In this document: positions 43,451 through 52,784 of the stretch, one piece after another | Numbering within the stretch: position 1 is the stretch's first letter | Layout: each line of letters begins with the position of its first letter | Assembly (NCBI RefSeq): GCF_012843435.1 | Contig: NZ_JABAFC010000006.1 | Coordinates: 1 to 64,000 of the forward strand | Origin: Psychrobacillus sp. BL-248-WT-3 | Lineage (GTDB): Bacteria > Bacillota > Bacilli > Bacillales_A > Planococcaceae | Length of the DNA stretch: 64,000 nt | Direction: 5' to 3' | Program-made: the position numbers and the translations under genes | The notes under the pieces: generated by a model | What the model saw: only the letters and a program-made list of their open reading frames with translations | Databases searched by the model: none | What the model was told of the DNA's origin: nothing

Positions 43451-45547
43451 TTATTCTTTTTTATCCTTTTCAAACAAGACAATTAAAGCCGGTAATAAAA
43501 TACCTCGAATTAAGAAGGTATCGAGAATAATACCTACCGCAACAATGAAGCCGAATACGAACAATAATTGAATTGGCTGAGTCATTAAGACAGCAAATGT
43601 AGCTGCCAATAAAATCCCGGCAGAGGAAATTACTCCTCCTGTATGAGAAACTGCAATTTGAACAGCATCCTTTACTGAATGCTTTTGACGTTCCTCCATA
43701 AAACGAGATATTAAAATGATATTGTAATCTATACCAAGCGCAACTAGGAACACAAAGGAATACAATGGAACTCGATTACTGATAGTATCAATATCAAAGA
43801 ATAAGTTAGATAAGAACATTCCTAAGCCCAATGCAGCTAAGAATGATAAAAGAATGGTTCCCATCATGTAAATAGGCATTTTAATAGACTTTGTCAACAC
43901 GATTAATAGAATGAAGATCAAGATCGTTTCTAATACAACGATAATGATTAAATCACGATCATTAACTGCTCGATCATCCACTTGAGCAGCTGTCTCACCT
44001 GCAAAATAAAGATCACCACTAGCATCCGATGCAGAAATGATATCCTCTTTCTCTTCTATCATTTTCTCGAGAGCATCCATTGATTCAGTAGAATATGGAC
44101 TGTCCTTAAAGGTTAATTGGTATTGCACTGCTAACCCATCCTCTGATACACCAGTAGGACGTACTGAGTTTACAAGTTCTTGATTTTGAAGCTGCTCCAA
44201 AATACTTGCTTGAACTTCCTCCGTTACTTCTTCCTCTGATTCAAAAAGAACAGTTGTTGGTGCTAAATCACCTTTCGCAAACTCTTCCTCTATAATCTCA
44301 TAGCCCATACGTGATGGCATATCCTCTGGGAAGGACTTCATCGTATCGAACTCATACTTAAGGTTAAACATATTTAAAGCAGATCCCACTAAAATAACAA
44401 GTATGATTAGAGCCGCTACAATTGGTTTCCCTACAACGAATGAACCAATTTTGCTCCATAGTTTACTGACCTTCTCTTCCCCTTCACCGTACTTAGGAAT
44501 GCGTGGCCAGAACGACTTGCGACCAAATAATGTGAACAATGCAGGTATTAATGTTACAGAAGCAAACATAATAACAAACATCGTAGTACCAAAGATAGGA
44601 GCGAAGTTTCTATAATCTCCGAAGCTCGCAAAGAACAATACTAGCATTGCTGCAAGAACAGTACCACCTGCAAAGAATACAGGTATTCCTGTTTCTCTCA
44701 TTGCCCACTTCATCGAATCGAACTTACTCTCATAATTCTTCAGTTCCTCACGATAACGAGAGAAAACAAATAAAGAATAATCAATGGTAGCTGCAAACAA
44801 TAGAATAGACATAATAGACAATGACTGAGCTGCTAAATCTAGACCTCCTGCTCCGAGAATACCTAACAATTGATTAACTACCTGATATACAATCCCTGCA
44901 GCCAATAATGGAATAATTGCTAATAAAGGAGATCGATAAATGACGATTAATAGAATTAAAATGATACCAACAGTAGCTAAAATCAATACTAAATCTGCTC
45001 TTTCAAACAAATTAGTCGTGTCTACCGCAATACCAGCTGGGCCAGTAATATAAACATCTGCTCCCGTATCTTCCAAAACTATATCTCTTATTTCTTCTAG
45101 TGATTTTTCTAATTCAGCAGTTTCTAAAGAGGTTATAAAATTTAACGGAACAACGGCTGTCTTTTGGTCTTCTGAGAAGAAACCAGCTAGAGCTTGAGGT
45201 GGCAGGCTGCTAAAAGGAACAACTTCCTTTACACCTTTAATATTTGCTGCACTTACTTTATCTAATGCTTCTCCAAGGGCTTTTACATCAATTTCTGTAT
45301 CCTTGGATTGTAGTACTAAAATAGCTGGAAGACTTTCTGCATCCTTAAAGTGCTCGTCAATATGCTTTTGAGCCACTACGGATTGAACATCCTCAGGAAG
45401 AGACGTGACGCTTGATACTTTATGGTCTCCCGCTCCAGGTGCAAATATTGTTAGTAAGACCGTAATCGCTATCCATGCACCGATTGTAATCCACATACCC
45501 TTTTTAGTGGCTACAAAATCAGTGACACTTCCTAATAACTTTTTCAA
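43451..45547 (-). CDS. MMPL/RND-family transporter (YdfJ-like)
   Basis: About 700 residues with the duplicated RND layout: one helix, an extracellular domain (about 40-165), five helices, then a repeat of the same pattern. Motifs include FAATIDYSLFVFSRYREEL and FLVALGIDYNIILISRFMEER (in part), where the D-Y pair is the proton relay. Exports lipids, fatty acids or drugs. TTG at 45547 chosen because GGGAG is eight bases upstream; a GTG three codons earlier is too close to it. Controlled by the TetR gene next to it. Confidence 0.9.
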   Translation of the reverse strand: MKKLLGSVTDFVATKKGMWITIGAWIAITVLLTIFAPGAGDHKVSSVTSLPEDVQSVVAQKHIDEHFKDAESLPAILVLQSKDTEIDVKALGEALDKVSAANIKGVKEVVPFSSLPPQALAGFFSEDQKTAVVPLNFITSLETAELEKSLEEIRDIVLEDTGADVYITGPAGIAVDTTNLFERADLVLILATVGIILILLIVIYRSPLLAIIPLLAAGIVYQVVNQLLGILGAGGLDLAAQSLSIMSILLFAATIDYSLFVFSRYREELKNYESKFDSMKWAMRETGIPVFFAGGTVLAAMLVLFFASFGDYRNFAPIFGTTMFVIMFASVTLIPALFTLFGRKSFWPRIPKYGEGEEKVSKLWSKIGSFVVGKPIVAALIILVILVGSALNMFNLKYEFDTMKSFPEDMPSRMGYEIIEEEFAKGDLAPTTVLFESEEEVTEEVQASILEQLQNQELVNSVRPTGVSEDGLAVQYQLTFKDSPYSTESMDALEKMIEEKEDIISASDASGDLYFAGETAAQVDDRAVNDRDLIIIVVLETILIFILLIVLTKSIKMPIYMMGTILLSFLAALGLGMFLSNLFFDIDTISNRVPLYSFVFLVALGIDYNIILISRFMEERQKHSVKDAVQIAVSHTGGVISSAGILLAATFAVLMTQPIQLLFVFGFIVAVGIILDTFLIRGILLPALIVLFEKDKKE

Positions 45548-45573
45548 CAATTCCACTCCCTACTCGGTTTATT

Positions 45574-45593
45574 AAGTGACACTAGTGTCACTT
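45574..45593. promoter_or_regulatory. 20-bp perfect palindrome, TetR operator candidate
   Basis: AAGTGACACTAGTGTCACTT is fully symmetrical and sits between the TetR stop and the MMPL start, 26 bases before the latter. The spacing fits an operator overlapping the MMPL promoter. Confidence 0.8.
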
Positions 45594-45633
45594 TGGATAA
45601 AAAAACATTTTACTTTTTCATTATCCTTTTCTA

Positions 45634-46224
45634 TCATTTTCCTGTCAATGAATCGACCTTGAACATTCCACTGCTCAAGATTTCCTTAATAGAAGCCACC
45701 CACTCGCCTTCAGGAATATTAAAATGGTTGGGGATTGCGATAATTTGAAAGATCATCCCAAGTAAAACTGCTGTAGGCAAATGCTCCTTAATAAGACCTT
45801 CTTTTCTCCCTAGTTCAATAAACCCTTCAAATTGCTGGTACATACTAATATAGTATTCGCTTATTCTAGATTTATTATTCAATGCCCGTTTTGTCGTCGG
45901 TGCAGGAATTTGACCAATGATATCCAGTATCTCGTAAATATTATTATGCGCAAAAATAAAATCAATCAGCTCATTAAACTGAGTTTGGAAATCAGCACTT
46001 TTATTCAACTTATCAAAATCCGATAAAAACCTAGCCATCTCATACATCAGAAACTCAGAAATTAACTCATCCTTATTATCATAATATTTATAGAGACTTC
46101 CTCTTGAAACACCCAGACGTGAAGCCAGCTTACTAAACGTAAAAGCCTCATAGCCATCATGAATAATTAATTCCTTTGTTTCCTTAAACAAATGCTCATC
46201 AGTAAATTTTCTTTCACGAGCCAT
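45634..46224 (-). CDS. TetR/AcrR-family regulator
   Basis: 196 residues from the ATG at 46224, six bases after GAGGTG. The N-terminal helix-turn-helix (about 10-55; FTFSKLASRLGVSRGSLYKYY) is followed by an all-helical ligand domain. It lies directly upstream of the MMPL transporter on the same strand, with a perfect 20-base palindrome between them, so it most likely represses that exporter until a substrate binds. Confidence 0.92.
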   Translation of the reverse strand: MARERKFTDEHLFKETKELIIHDGYEAFTFSKLASRLGVSRGSLYKYYDNKDELISEFLMYEMARFLSDFDKLNKSADFQTQFNELIDFIFAHNNIYEILDIIGQIPAPTTKRALNNKSRISEYYISMYQQFEGFIELGRKEGLIKEHLPTAVLLGMIFQIIAIPNHFNIPEGEWVASIKEILSSGMFKVDSLTGK

Positions 46225-46277
46225 ATCCAACACCTCACTATCCCACTCATTATATTACAAAAACCAACCTACACAAA

Positions 46278-46326
46278 ATGACAGCAATGTTACAGGTGCC
46301 TGGCACCCGTAACATTACTGTCATTG
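46278..46326. repeat. GTGCCTGGCAC palindrome, copy 4
   Basis: A 49-base near-perfect palindrome (two mismatched pairs) with core GGTGCCTGGCACC. The outer arm AATGACAGCAATGTT and its complement are specific to this copy. Overlaps the 3' flank of the dacC-like gene and could serve as its terminator. Confidence 0.85.
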
Positions 46327-46328
46327 TT

Positions 46329-47813
46329 TTATTTGTGGTTTGTTATGGCAGTTGCTATTTGGTCAATAGAAGGTACGGTGCTCGCTTTATTGTCTTCTGT
46401 AAGGACTGTGAATATGAGTAGCTCTCCGTCCTTTGTTTTCGCATAGCCTGCAAGTGCTTTAATGTTTTTAAGGCTCCCGGTTTTCGCCATTACGTTTCCA
46501 GCAGCTGGTGCTGTTCCTAGTCTGTGGCGCAGTGTACCACCAACGTAGCGATCTTTAGATCCAGCGATAGGCAGACTCTTATAATAAGTGTTGTACCAAG
46601 GCTCTTTTCTGATTACATACAATAATTGTGAAAGCTCTCTTGACGTAATTTTGTTGGAGTAGGATAGCCCAGAAGCATCCTCGAACTTCCATTGGGACGT
46701 GTCTATGCCAACAGAGAAAGCATAATCTCGCATGACTTGAAGTCCTGCATCCCAGCTTCCTTCACCATAAACCTTTTTTCCCATTTCCTTCGCTAAAATC
46801 TCAGCGTGTACATTGTTGCTCAGCTTCATGAATGGAATGATTAAATCCTTTAAAGGTTGTGACTTTCTTGAAAGGAGGGTCTTAGCAGTAGCTGGTGTTT
46901 TTCCTTTAACTAATTTACTAGATTTCCCAACGGTAATCCCCTTCTCTGCTAAGGATCGCTTGAAAATGTCCAGTGCATACATCGTTGGATCTGTGACGGC
47001 AATCCATTCCTTGGATCCAGAAGTCCCTATAGGAGAGTTTCCAGTAATAATGACTTTGTTTGTTCCAACCTCACGAGTGATTTTCAACGTGTTTTTACTT
47101 CCTTTTGGAACTGTCTTAGATTTATTGACTACCTTTAGTACATTTGTATTCGGAGATAGCGTTACTCTGGCTGCTTTTCCATTGCTTGTCGGTTTAGCTT
47201 CCACAATGACAGACCCTGCATCAAAATCTCCATTTGGAGATAAGGTCAATGCCGAAATAGGGGCTGCATAATAATAAGGAACGTCCTCCGCCATAATCCC
47301 CGAGGACAACCCAACGCTGTCATACCATGTATCATCTCCAATTAGGTTACCTGATATATGCTTAATACCTTGTTTGGATAGTCCTGTGGCAAAATTGTCA
47401 AAATGGCTTTTTAATAAAGTCGGATCCCCTTGCCCTTTAAGATAGAGATTACCATTCAAGGTACCCTTACTTACCTTTCCATTCGTTAATACAGCAGTAG
47501 AAAACCGGAAATCCTCTCCCAAAGTTTCTAACGCTGTAGCTCCGGTCAATAGCTTTAAGGACGATGCAGGAGTAATTCCTTTATTTCCATTGCGTTCATA
47601 GATGATTTCTCCTGTAGAAGCCTTGCGAACTGTAATACTGGAAGTTGCATTTTTCATTCGATTGTCTGCCATTATTGTATTTAATTTATTCGTTAAACTA
47701 GTATAGGTTGAAGCAGCCTCAACCGATGAAATGGACGGATTAGGTACAAATATAGCGCTTCCTGTTAAGATGATAGCTACTAATGTAATAAGTACTTTTC
47801 TGCAAGCCTTCAA
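46329..47813 (-). CDS. dacC: D-alanyl-D-alanine carboxypeptidase/endopeptidase, peptidase S13 (DacC/PBP4-like)
   Basis: 494 residues. An N-terminal signal peptide (cleavage near 35, SSVEAAS) is followed by the penicillin-binding fold: SxxK in PASSLKLLTG (Ser nucleophile about 83), SxN in KLSNNVHAE (about 335) and KTG in MAKTGSLKN (about 446). The large insert between SxxK and SxN is typical of S13 enzymes, which trim peptidoglycan peptides. TTG start with GGAGGT six bases upstream. Single gene. Confidence 0.93.
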   Translation of the reverse strand: MKACRKVLITLVAIILTGSAIFVPNPSISSVEAASTYTSLTNKLNTIMADNRMKNATSSITVRKASTGEIIYERNGNKGITPASSLKLLTGATALETLGEDFRFSTAVLTNGKVSKGTLNGNLYLKGQGDPTLLKSHFDNFATGLSKQGIKHISGNLIGDDTWYDSVGLSSGIMAEDVPYYYAAPISALTLSPNGDFDAGSVIVEAKPTSNGKAARVTLSPNTNVLKVVNKSKTVPKGSKNTLKITREVGTNKVIITGNSPIGTSGSKEWIAVTDPTMYALDIFKRSLAEKGITVGKSSKLVKGKTPATAKTLLSRKSQPLKDLIIPFMKLSNNVHAEILAKEMGKKVYGEGSWDAGLQVMRDYAFSVGIDTSQWKFEDASGLSYSNKITSRELSQLLYVIRKEPWYNTYYKSLPIAGSKDRYVGGTLRHRLGTAPAAGNVMAKTGSLKNIKALAGYAKTKDGELLIFTVLTEDNKASTVPSIDQIATAITNHK

Positions 47814-47928
47814 TTCTCTACCTCCAAATTATCTATTTTTTGTTAGTTTAACATGAAATAGTAAAATAATAAGTTCAAAATGTATATCTTTCTAAAAACC
47901 TGTCTTTTTTCCTACTACAAAATAAAAC

Positions 47929-47958
47929 GAGGTGTAAAGTCACTGACCTTATCACCTC
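47929..47958 (-). terminator. Terminator of the erythromycin-esterase-like gene
   Basis: GAGGTG/CACCTC stem (47929-47934 with 47953-47958) strengthened by inner pairs, followed on the minus strand by TTTTATTTTG. Confidence 0.65.
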
Positions 47959-47968
47959 TTCTAACTTT

Positions 47969-49213
47969 CTACTTTAAAGGTTTCAAAGCATTTGTTTGCT
48001 CTAAGTAAATAAACGCATCATATCTTTCACTTATTTTAGAAGGAACATAATTACCATAGGCCTCAAAAGAGGGATTATAAACGACTCCTATGGCTCGATG
48101 ACCTATCCACTCATTGAACAGAGCACGATTATCTTTATTAAAGAGTAATAGCTTGTCTCCACCTCCAGCATCGTGGAGCACATCCTCCCAGGAATCCTTC
48201 CTCGCTGGAGGAACTTTTTCTTTTTTGTAGGGGGTGTCCCATTCATCTGCAGCTATTACTGTTCCTGAATGAGTACCAAAGCCTAACGCAAATACATTGT
48301 CTCTTCTATTTTGAAGACGAAGGATTTGTCCAACATTCAACATACCTGCATCCTTCATATCTGTAGCTGACGCATCACCAATATGCGTATTATGCTCCCA
48401 AATAATGATTTTTGCATCTTTTCCATGGTAATCCATTATTTCATTAATGGCCTCTACCATATGCTCATCTCGGACATTCCATGACAAATCATCACTTCGA
48501 ACCATTGCTCGGTAATATTCCTCTGCATTTTGGGCCACTAAAGCGTTTATCTTCAAATTTAAGTCATTTTCTCCTTCGTCTTTAAAGTTATCCTCGTGTT
48601 CTCTGATGGACTTGATAAGCTTTGATACCTCTTCTATACAAGCCTCTGAAATGTCTAACGTGGAAAGTGCGTATGTTTCCGGATGTCGATTAAATGGTTC
48701 AAAGCAAGAAATAGCTCTTTGTGCAAATTGTAATTCCGTTCCGTTTGGATCGGTTTCCTTTAAATATCGAATGACCTCATCCAAAGATTCCCATAGGCTA
48801 TATACATCGATTCCATAAAAGCCAATTTTATCTTCCTTATGGCCATTATAGTCCTTTAACCATGTAGAAAATTCAGCAATTTCTTCGTTGGCCCACATCC
48901 AGGTTGGCCAACGCTCAAATGCAGCCTTAAGCATTTCTTTAGCATCCGAGTACTTACTATAACCCTTTATGAATCGATTAATGTGCTGTGTGGATGGCCA
49001 ATCTCCCTCAACCGCTATTAAAGTAAAACCCTTTTCCTTTATTAATCTTTTCGAAATTTCAGCTCTTACCTTATAAAACTCCGAGGTACCATGACTCGCC
49101 TCGCCAAGTAAAACAATGTTAGCTCCCCCAATTGCTTCTAATAAAGGATTTAAATCTTCATCCGTGGACATCGGCAACGCAAATTGCTGAATAGACTCCT
49201 TTAATTTCTTCAA
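47969..49213 (-). CDS. Erythromycin-esterase-family protein
   Basis: 414 residues from a TTG at 49213, eight bases after GAGAGGAG; an ATG six codons earlier overlaps that ribosome site. Family motifs: LLGEASHGTSEFY (catalytic His), FYGIDVYSLW, IIWEHNTHIGDA, VFALGFGTHSGTV. EreA/EreB relatives open the macrolide ring, but most Bacillales members with this length, such as those of B. cereus, do not confer resistance and have unknown substrates. Terminator at 47929. Confidence 0.9.
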   Translation of the reverse strand: MKKLKESIQQFALPMSTDEDLNPLLEAIGGANIVLLGEASHGTSEFYKVRAEISKRLIKEKGFTLIAVEGDWPSTQHINRFIKGYSKYSDAKEMLKAAFERWPTWMWANEEIAEFSTWLKDYNGHKEDKIGFYGIDVYSLWESLDEVIRYLKETDPNGTELQFAQRAISCFEPFNRHPETYALSTLDISEACIEEVSKLIKSIREHEDNFKDEGENDLNLKINALVAQNAEEYYRAMVRSDDLSWNVRDEHMVEAINEIMDYHGKDAKIIIWEHNTHIGDASATDMKDAGMLNVGQILRLQNRRDNVFALGFGTHSGTVIAADEWDTPYKKEKVPPARKDSWEDVLHDAGGGDKLLLFNKDNRALFNEWIGHRAIGVVYNPSFEAYGNYVPSKISERYDAFIYLEQTNALKPLK

Positions 49214-49321
49214 TAATTGCACTCCTCTCATATAAAGTTTGAGTAATCTAAATTATTTTTATTCTATTTTATATGCCGAGCTAGAAATTAACCAAATATA
49301 TGGTATGATATTGTAAATTAA

Positions 49322-49608
49322 ATGCGATGAAGAGAAGAGTAAGTAATTTAAAGTCTTCCAAAAGAGAGTCCTGGTAGCTGAAAAGGGATGAAGAAGGAAT
49401 TACTGAAACAAGCCTCTGAGCTTCACATAGGACTCGTATAAAACGGGGTATGATGTGACGGGTGCTCCTGTTATAGAGCTAAAGTATAAGCATTTTCTAT
49501 GCCGTACTTGAAAAGGCTCTTTTGGTGACAATGGGGCAAACTGGGGTGGCACCACGACATGTTAATCTCGTCCCCAAGACAATCGTCTTGGGGGTGGGAT
49601 TTTTTTAT
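49322..49608 (+). promoter_or_regulatory. T-box leader with terminator
   Basis: A tRNA-sensing T-box: stem I with AGAGAGTCC and GGACTC, the T-box sequence GGGTGGCACCACG (49544-49556) and a final terminator CCCCAAGAC/GTCTTGGGG (49572-49591) with T run. In stem I, AGTA and GAA (49405-49407) flank complementary AGTAATT/AATTACT, which places the specifier at 49408-49410, ACA (Thr); a one-base shift would give AAC (Asn). Uncharged tRNA should switch on the MFS gene that follows. Confidence 0.93.
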
Positions 49609-49640
49609 TTGTAGTAATAAACATGTCGGGAGGAATATAA

Positions 49641-50846
49641 ATGAATAAGCGGAAAGTTAGAGCTCTTTATTTAGGTGTAGTCGGACTAGCTAACATTGGA
49701 GGGTGGATTTATTTACTTGCCCTTAATCTAATTATTTTGGACAAAACAGGGTCTGTATTAGCTGTAACTGGATTATATATAATTAAACCCTTCGCTAGTA
49801 TGTTAATTGGACCTTGGGCTGGAAGTATGATTGACCGTGTTTCTACTAAGCATTTGATGATATTTTTAGATATTATCCGGGCTATTCTCGTAGCCTCTCT
49901 GCTTTTTGTAGATTCCTTATGGGTTATCTATTTGCTGGTGTTATTTATACAAATGGCAGGTGCCATATTTGAAACAAGCTCATTTACTTATATGACTTTA
50001 TTGTTACCAGAAGAGGATCGAAACAAGTTTAATGCTGTGTTAACCTTTGTTCATTCGGGAGCCTTTGTGACAGGACCTTTTCTGGCAGGTATATTATTTA
50101 TGCTTGCACCACTTGAATTTTCATTAGTAATAAATGTATTAATCTTTATTTGCTGCGGTATATGGACTATATTCCTGCCTAATATACTTAATACGATCCC
50201 TGAGGTGAAAAAACACCTCCACGTAAAGGAGGTGCGAGAAGATTGGTATGCTGTTTGGAACTTCAGTAAAAAATACTTATCCTTTTTCTTCATTTATATG
50301 ACCTTCCAAGGGACGATGCTAGTAACTGCAGCATTAGATTCCACAGAAGTTGCTTTTGCAAAGGAGGTGCTCTTATTGACGGATGCTGCCTATGGATCCC
50401 TTGTTAGTATAGCTGGACTGGGATTTTTATTAGGCGCAATATGTACAAATTTGTTGGTAAGGTTTCTATCAGCTAAAGCAATGATGGGTGTAGGGACATT
50501 TTTTGTAGCAAGTGGATATTTTATTTATAGTCTCTCAACTTCCTATTTTGCAGCAAGTATTGGGTTTTTCGCATTATCATTCAGTCTTTCCATAGCCAAT
50601 ACTGGTTTTATGACATATATCCAATCACGAATTCATTCTAATATGATGGGACGCATCACTAGTTTATATGAGATGATTTCTAGTTTTGTTCAAATAGTAA
50701 CAGTCCTTCTATTCGGACTAGTTGCTAGCTTGGTATCCGTCAAAGTAGTGGTCATAGGCGGCTCCATTCTCATGCTACTTGGTTCATGTTATTTAATCCT
50801 TATTACATGGAGAATATCTAAAACAAGAGGTTTTGAAGCCCTTTAA
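49641..50846 (+). CDS. MFS transporter, T-box controlled
   Basis: 401 residues, twelve membrane helices. Between helices 2 and 3 lies the MFS loop GSMIDRVSTKHLM. The protein resembles the MefA/YxlH-like MFS_3 subgroup often labelled macrolide efflux. Its control by an amino-acid-sensing T-box, however, argues for movement of an amino acid or a precursor. Ribosome site GGGAGGAA six bases before the ATG. It ends adjacent to the convergent methyltransferase gene. Confidence 0.9.
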   Translation: MNKRKVRALYLGVVGLANIGGWIYLLALNLIILDKTGSVLAVTGLYIIKPFASMLIGPWAGSMIDRVSTKHLMIFLDIIRAILVASLLFVDSLWVIYLLVLFIQMAGAIFETSSFTYMTLLLPEEDRNKFNAVLTFVHSGAFVTGPFLAGILFMLAPLEFSLVINVLIFICCGIWTIFLPNILNTIPEVKKHLHVKEVREDWYAVWNFSKKYLSFFFIYMTFQGTMLVTAALDSTEVAFAKEVLLLTDAAYGSLVSIAGLGFLLGAICTNLLVRFLSAKAMMGVGTFFVASGYFIYSLSTSYFAASIGFFALSFSLSIANTGFMTYIQSRIHSNMMGRITSLYEMISSFVQIVTVLLFGLVASLVSVKVVVIGGSILMLLGSCYLILITWRISKTRGFEAL

Positions 50847-51584
50847 CTATTTACTTTTCTCACAGGCAAACGCTAAGACAACAGGAATCCTTTGTCTTCG
50901 TTTAAATTCTTCTTCACTAGAAAAGTGTTGTCGTTTAGGATTACCTTCACGCAATTCTAAAATAGTAAAGCCATTGTCTCGTAATGCTGTAAAGTATTGC
51001 TCAATTGTACGGTGAAATTTTACAACTATGTGATCGATCCAAGGTTCTTCTCTTTCTCCATCTAGAAAATAATTGTCCACTATCCAATTCTCACGTTTCT
51101 CTCCAGATTGCTTGCTTAAAAAGGAAGAAGTCGTGAGAGGATGCTGGACACTAAATATGAATTTACCATTATCCTTTAAACTATTATGTATAGAGTCGAA
51201 TAGCTGATTTATATCAGACACATAATGTATAGCAAACCTAGAAGTCACTATGTCATACGCTTTGTCTGGGTAAGGATATGACTCCATTGTATCCATAATC
51301 ACCTTGCCATTTAACGTCTTTAAATTCGCTTTGGCTGCTTCCACCATTTTTTCGGAGCCTTCCACACCTATATATTCAGTAGCTCCATTCTGTATCAAAT
51401 CCTTACCAAATGAGCCATCACCACAACCTAAATCTAGTATGGAATTACCAGTAATATCTCCTAGCATTTCAAAAATCATAGGTCCTTCAATCGCATTATT
51501 CGGGCTGTCCGAACGTTCTCTCCTCTTAAAGTAATTCGTGAAAAATTGTTCTTGGTTGTAGGCGTTAAATCCTTTATGTGACAT
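50847..51584 (-). CDS. Class I SAM-dependent methyltransferase
   Basis: 245 residues. SAM-binding motif I ILDLGCGDGSFG (about 54-65) with the acidic end of strand 2 (YIGVEGSE) and motif II/III IVTSRFAIHYV. The fold is that of small-molecule methyltransferases (UbiE/BioC-like). The C-terminal part ends NPKRQHFSSEEEFKRRQRIP (in part), probably closing over the substrate. Substrate unknown. AAATGGAGG before the ATG; convergent with the MFS gene with no gap. Confidence 0.9.
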   Translation of the reverse strand: MSHKGFNAYNQEQFFTNYFKRRERSDSPNNAIEGPMIFEMLGDITGNSILDLGCGDGSFGKDLIQNGATEYIGVEGSEKMVEAAKANLKTLNGKVIMDTMESYPYPDKAYDIVTSRFAIHYVSDINQLFDSIHNSLKDNGKFIFSVQHPLTTSSFLSKQSGEKRENWIVDNYFLDGEREEPWIDHIVVKFHRTIEQYFTALRDNGFTILELREGNPKRQHFSSEEEFKRRQRIPVVLAFACEKSK

Positions 51585-51711
51585 TAAATAACCTCCATTT
51601 AGTTATAGTTATAGTAATATAGCGATGCATCAAAGTGTTGAGAATAGGCAAAGAATGATACCATAAAAGAATAAAATATCAGCACTTCGAGTTAGAAAGA
51701 ACAGGTGAGTT

Positions 51712-52398
51712 ATGAAAAAAAAGAAAACTACTCTCTCCAAAAAACAATGGATCTTAATCGGTGGATTTCTGTTCCTTATATTCTTTTTCTTAATAAACCA
51801 AGACCTAATTAGTATCCTTTTAGATGGAGATGTAGATAAAGCCAAAACATTTCTAGATAAAAATATTGCTTATGCATTGTTTTTTATGGCATTGGTCATG
51901 GTGATACAAAACTCTTTTACTGTTTTTCCGCTAATATTAGTAATTACTATAAATATTGCATTGTTTGGTTTTGTAAATGGCTTTTTATGGAGCTGGTTTA
52001 CTAGTGTTCTCGCTTCTATTATCGTTTTTTATGGCGTTCGCTACATATTCCAAAGCATGATTATTCATAAGTTTGATGCGAAAATAATCGAAAAAGTAGA
52101 TGCAAATGGCTTTGCTTACGTATTCCAAGCAAGACTCTTTCCTTTTGTCCCAACTAGCCTCGTAAATATTTTAGCTGGACTTAGTACGATCCGAATTTTG
52201 CCTTTTACAGTTGCTACTACTATGGGCAACTTCATATACTTCTTTATCCTTGCATTAATCCCTGCTGGTATCTTATCCTCTGATTTAGATGAATATTTGA
52301 TTTTAAGCATTATTTTTGTGACTATTGCTCTTTATTACGTTATAAAACTCATTAAACATAAACGTAAGCCTGTTTCGGATTCTGAAAATGTAAAATAA
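51712..52398 (+). CDS. TVP38/TMEM64 (DedA-like) membrane protein
   Basis: 228 residues, about six hydrophobic segments, with the SNARE-associated/TVP38 features FGFVNGFLWSW, ARLFPFVPTSLVNILAGLS and TMGNFIYFF. These proteins are thought to move lipids between leaflets. A basic N-terminus (KKKKTTLSKKQ) precedes the first helix. AGGTGAG ribosome site; followed by a strong bidirectional terminator. Confidence 0.87.
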   Translation: MKKKKTTLSKKQWILIGGFLFLIFFFLINQDLISILLDGDVDKAKTFLDKNIAYALFFMALVMVIQNSFTVFPLILVITINIALFGFVNGFLWSWFTSVLASIIVFYGVRYIFQSMIIHKFDAKIIEKVDANGFAYVFQARLFPFVPTSLVNILAGLSTIRILPFTVATTMGNFIYFFILALIPAGILSSDLDEYLILSIIFVTIALYYVIKLIKHKRKPVSDSENVK

Positions 52399-52426
52399 CT
52401 TAGCCACCAATATATATGCATCACTT

Positions 52427-52461
52427 GAGGATGGTCCCTCCTATTTCCTGAGACCATCCTC
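52427..52461. terminator. Bidirectional terminator
   Basis: A perfect ten-base stem (52427-52436 with 52452-52461) between the TVP38 gene and the minus-strand unit at 52573. Confidence 0.85.
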
Positions 52462-52572
52462 TTATTTAATTTCCTTGTGCTGCAATAGAAACTGCCTTAT
52501 TACAAAGCCGAGGCAAAAATGGCTCTTCCGTGAGATAGGATCACCACACAATGTATCCAAGGCTATCACGAC

Positions 52573-52759
52573 CTAGCTTCTTTTCCAGGATCCTTCTTCA
52601 GCAGTTAATAAGAGAGGCTCCTTCTGGAATTTGCTTAATTGTTCAAAAGATAAGTAATCTATACTTACATATTCTTCAATCTTTAGAAAGCACAATATTA
52701 ATTGGTTGCAAACTTTCTTTGAATTCCTCTTTTTGCTGAGTTGAGTTAAACATGAACAT
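52573..52759 (-). pseudogene. Frameshifted small gene, about 61 codons
   Basis: An ATG at 52759 has a good GGAGG eight bases upstream and opens a frame (FMFNSTQQKEEFKESLQPIN...) that stops after about 25 codons at SKD. If one base near 52680 is skipped the reading continues in a protein-like way (IEEYVSIDYLSFEQLSKF, KEPLLLTAEEGSWKRS) to a stop at 52573. The total length is one base over a multiple of three, as expected for a single insertion. It starts 26 bases past the upstream gene and looks like the second gene of that operon. A sequencing error or programmed shift is also possible. Confidence 0.5.
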
Positions 52760-52784
52760 TAGAATGTCCTCCATTTTATAACCT

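Noticed and set aside
37558-46326. CRISPR array formed by the recurring palindromes
   Set aside because: Copies are kilobases apart, flanks are unrelated to spacers, and no cas genes are present.
52551-52739. 62-residue plus-strand frame
   Set aside because: It is the antisense of the better supported frameshifted minus-strand gene and has no ribosome site.
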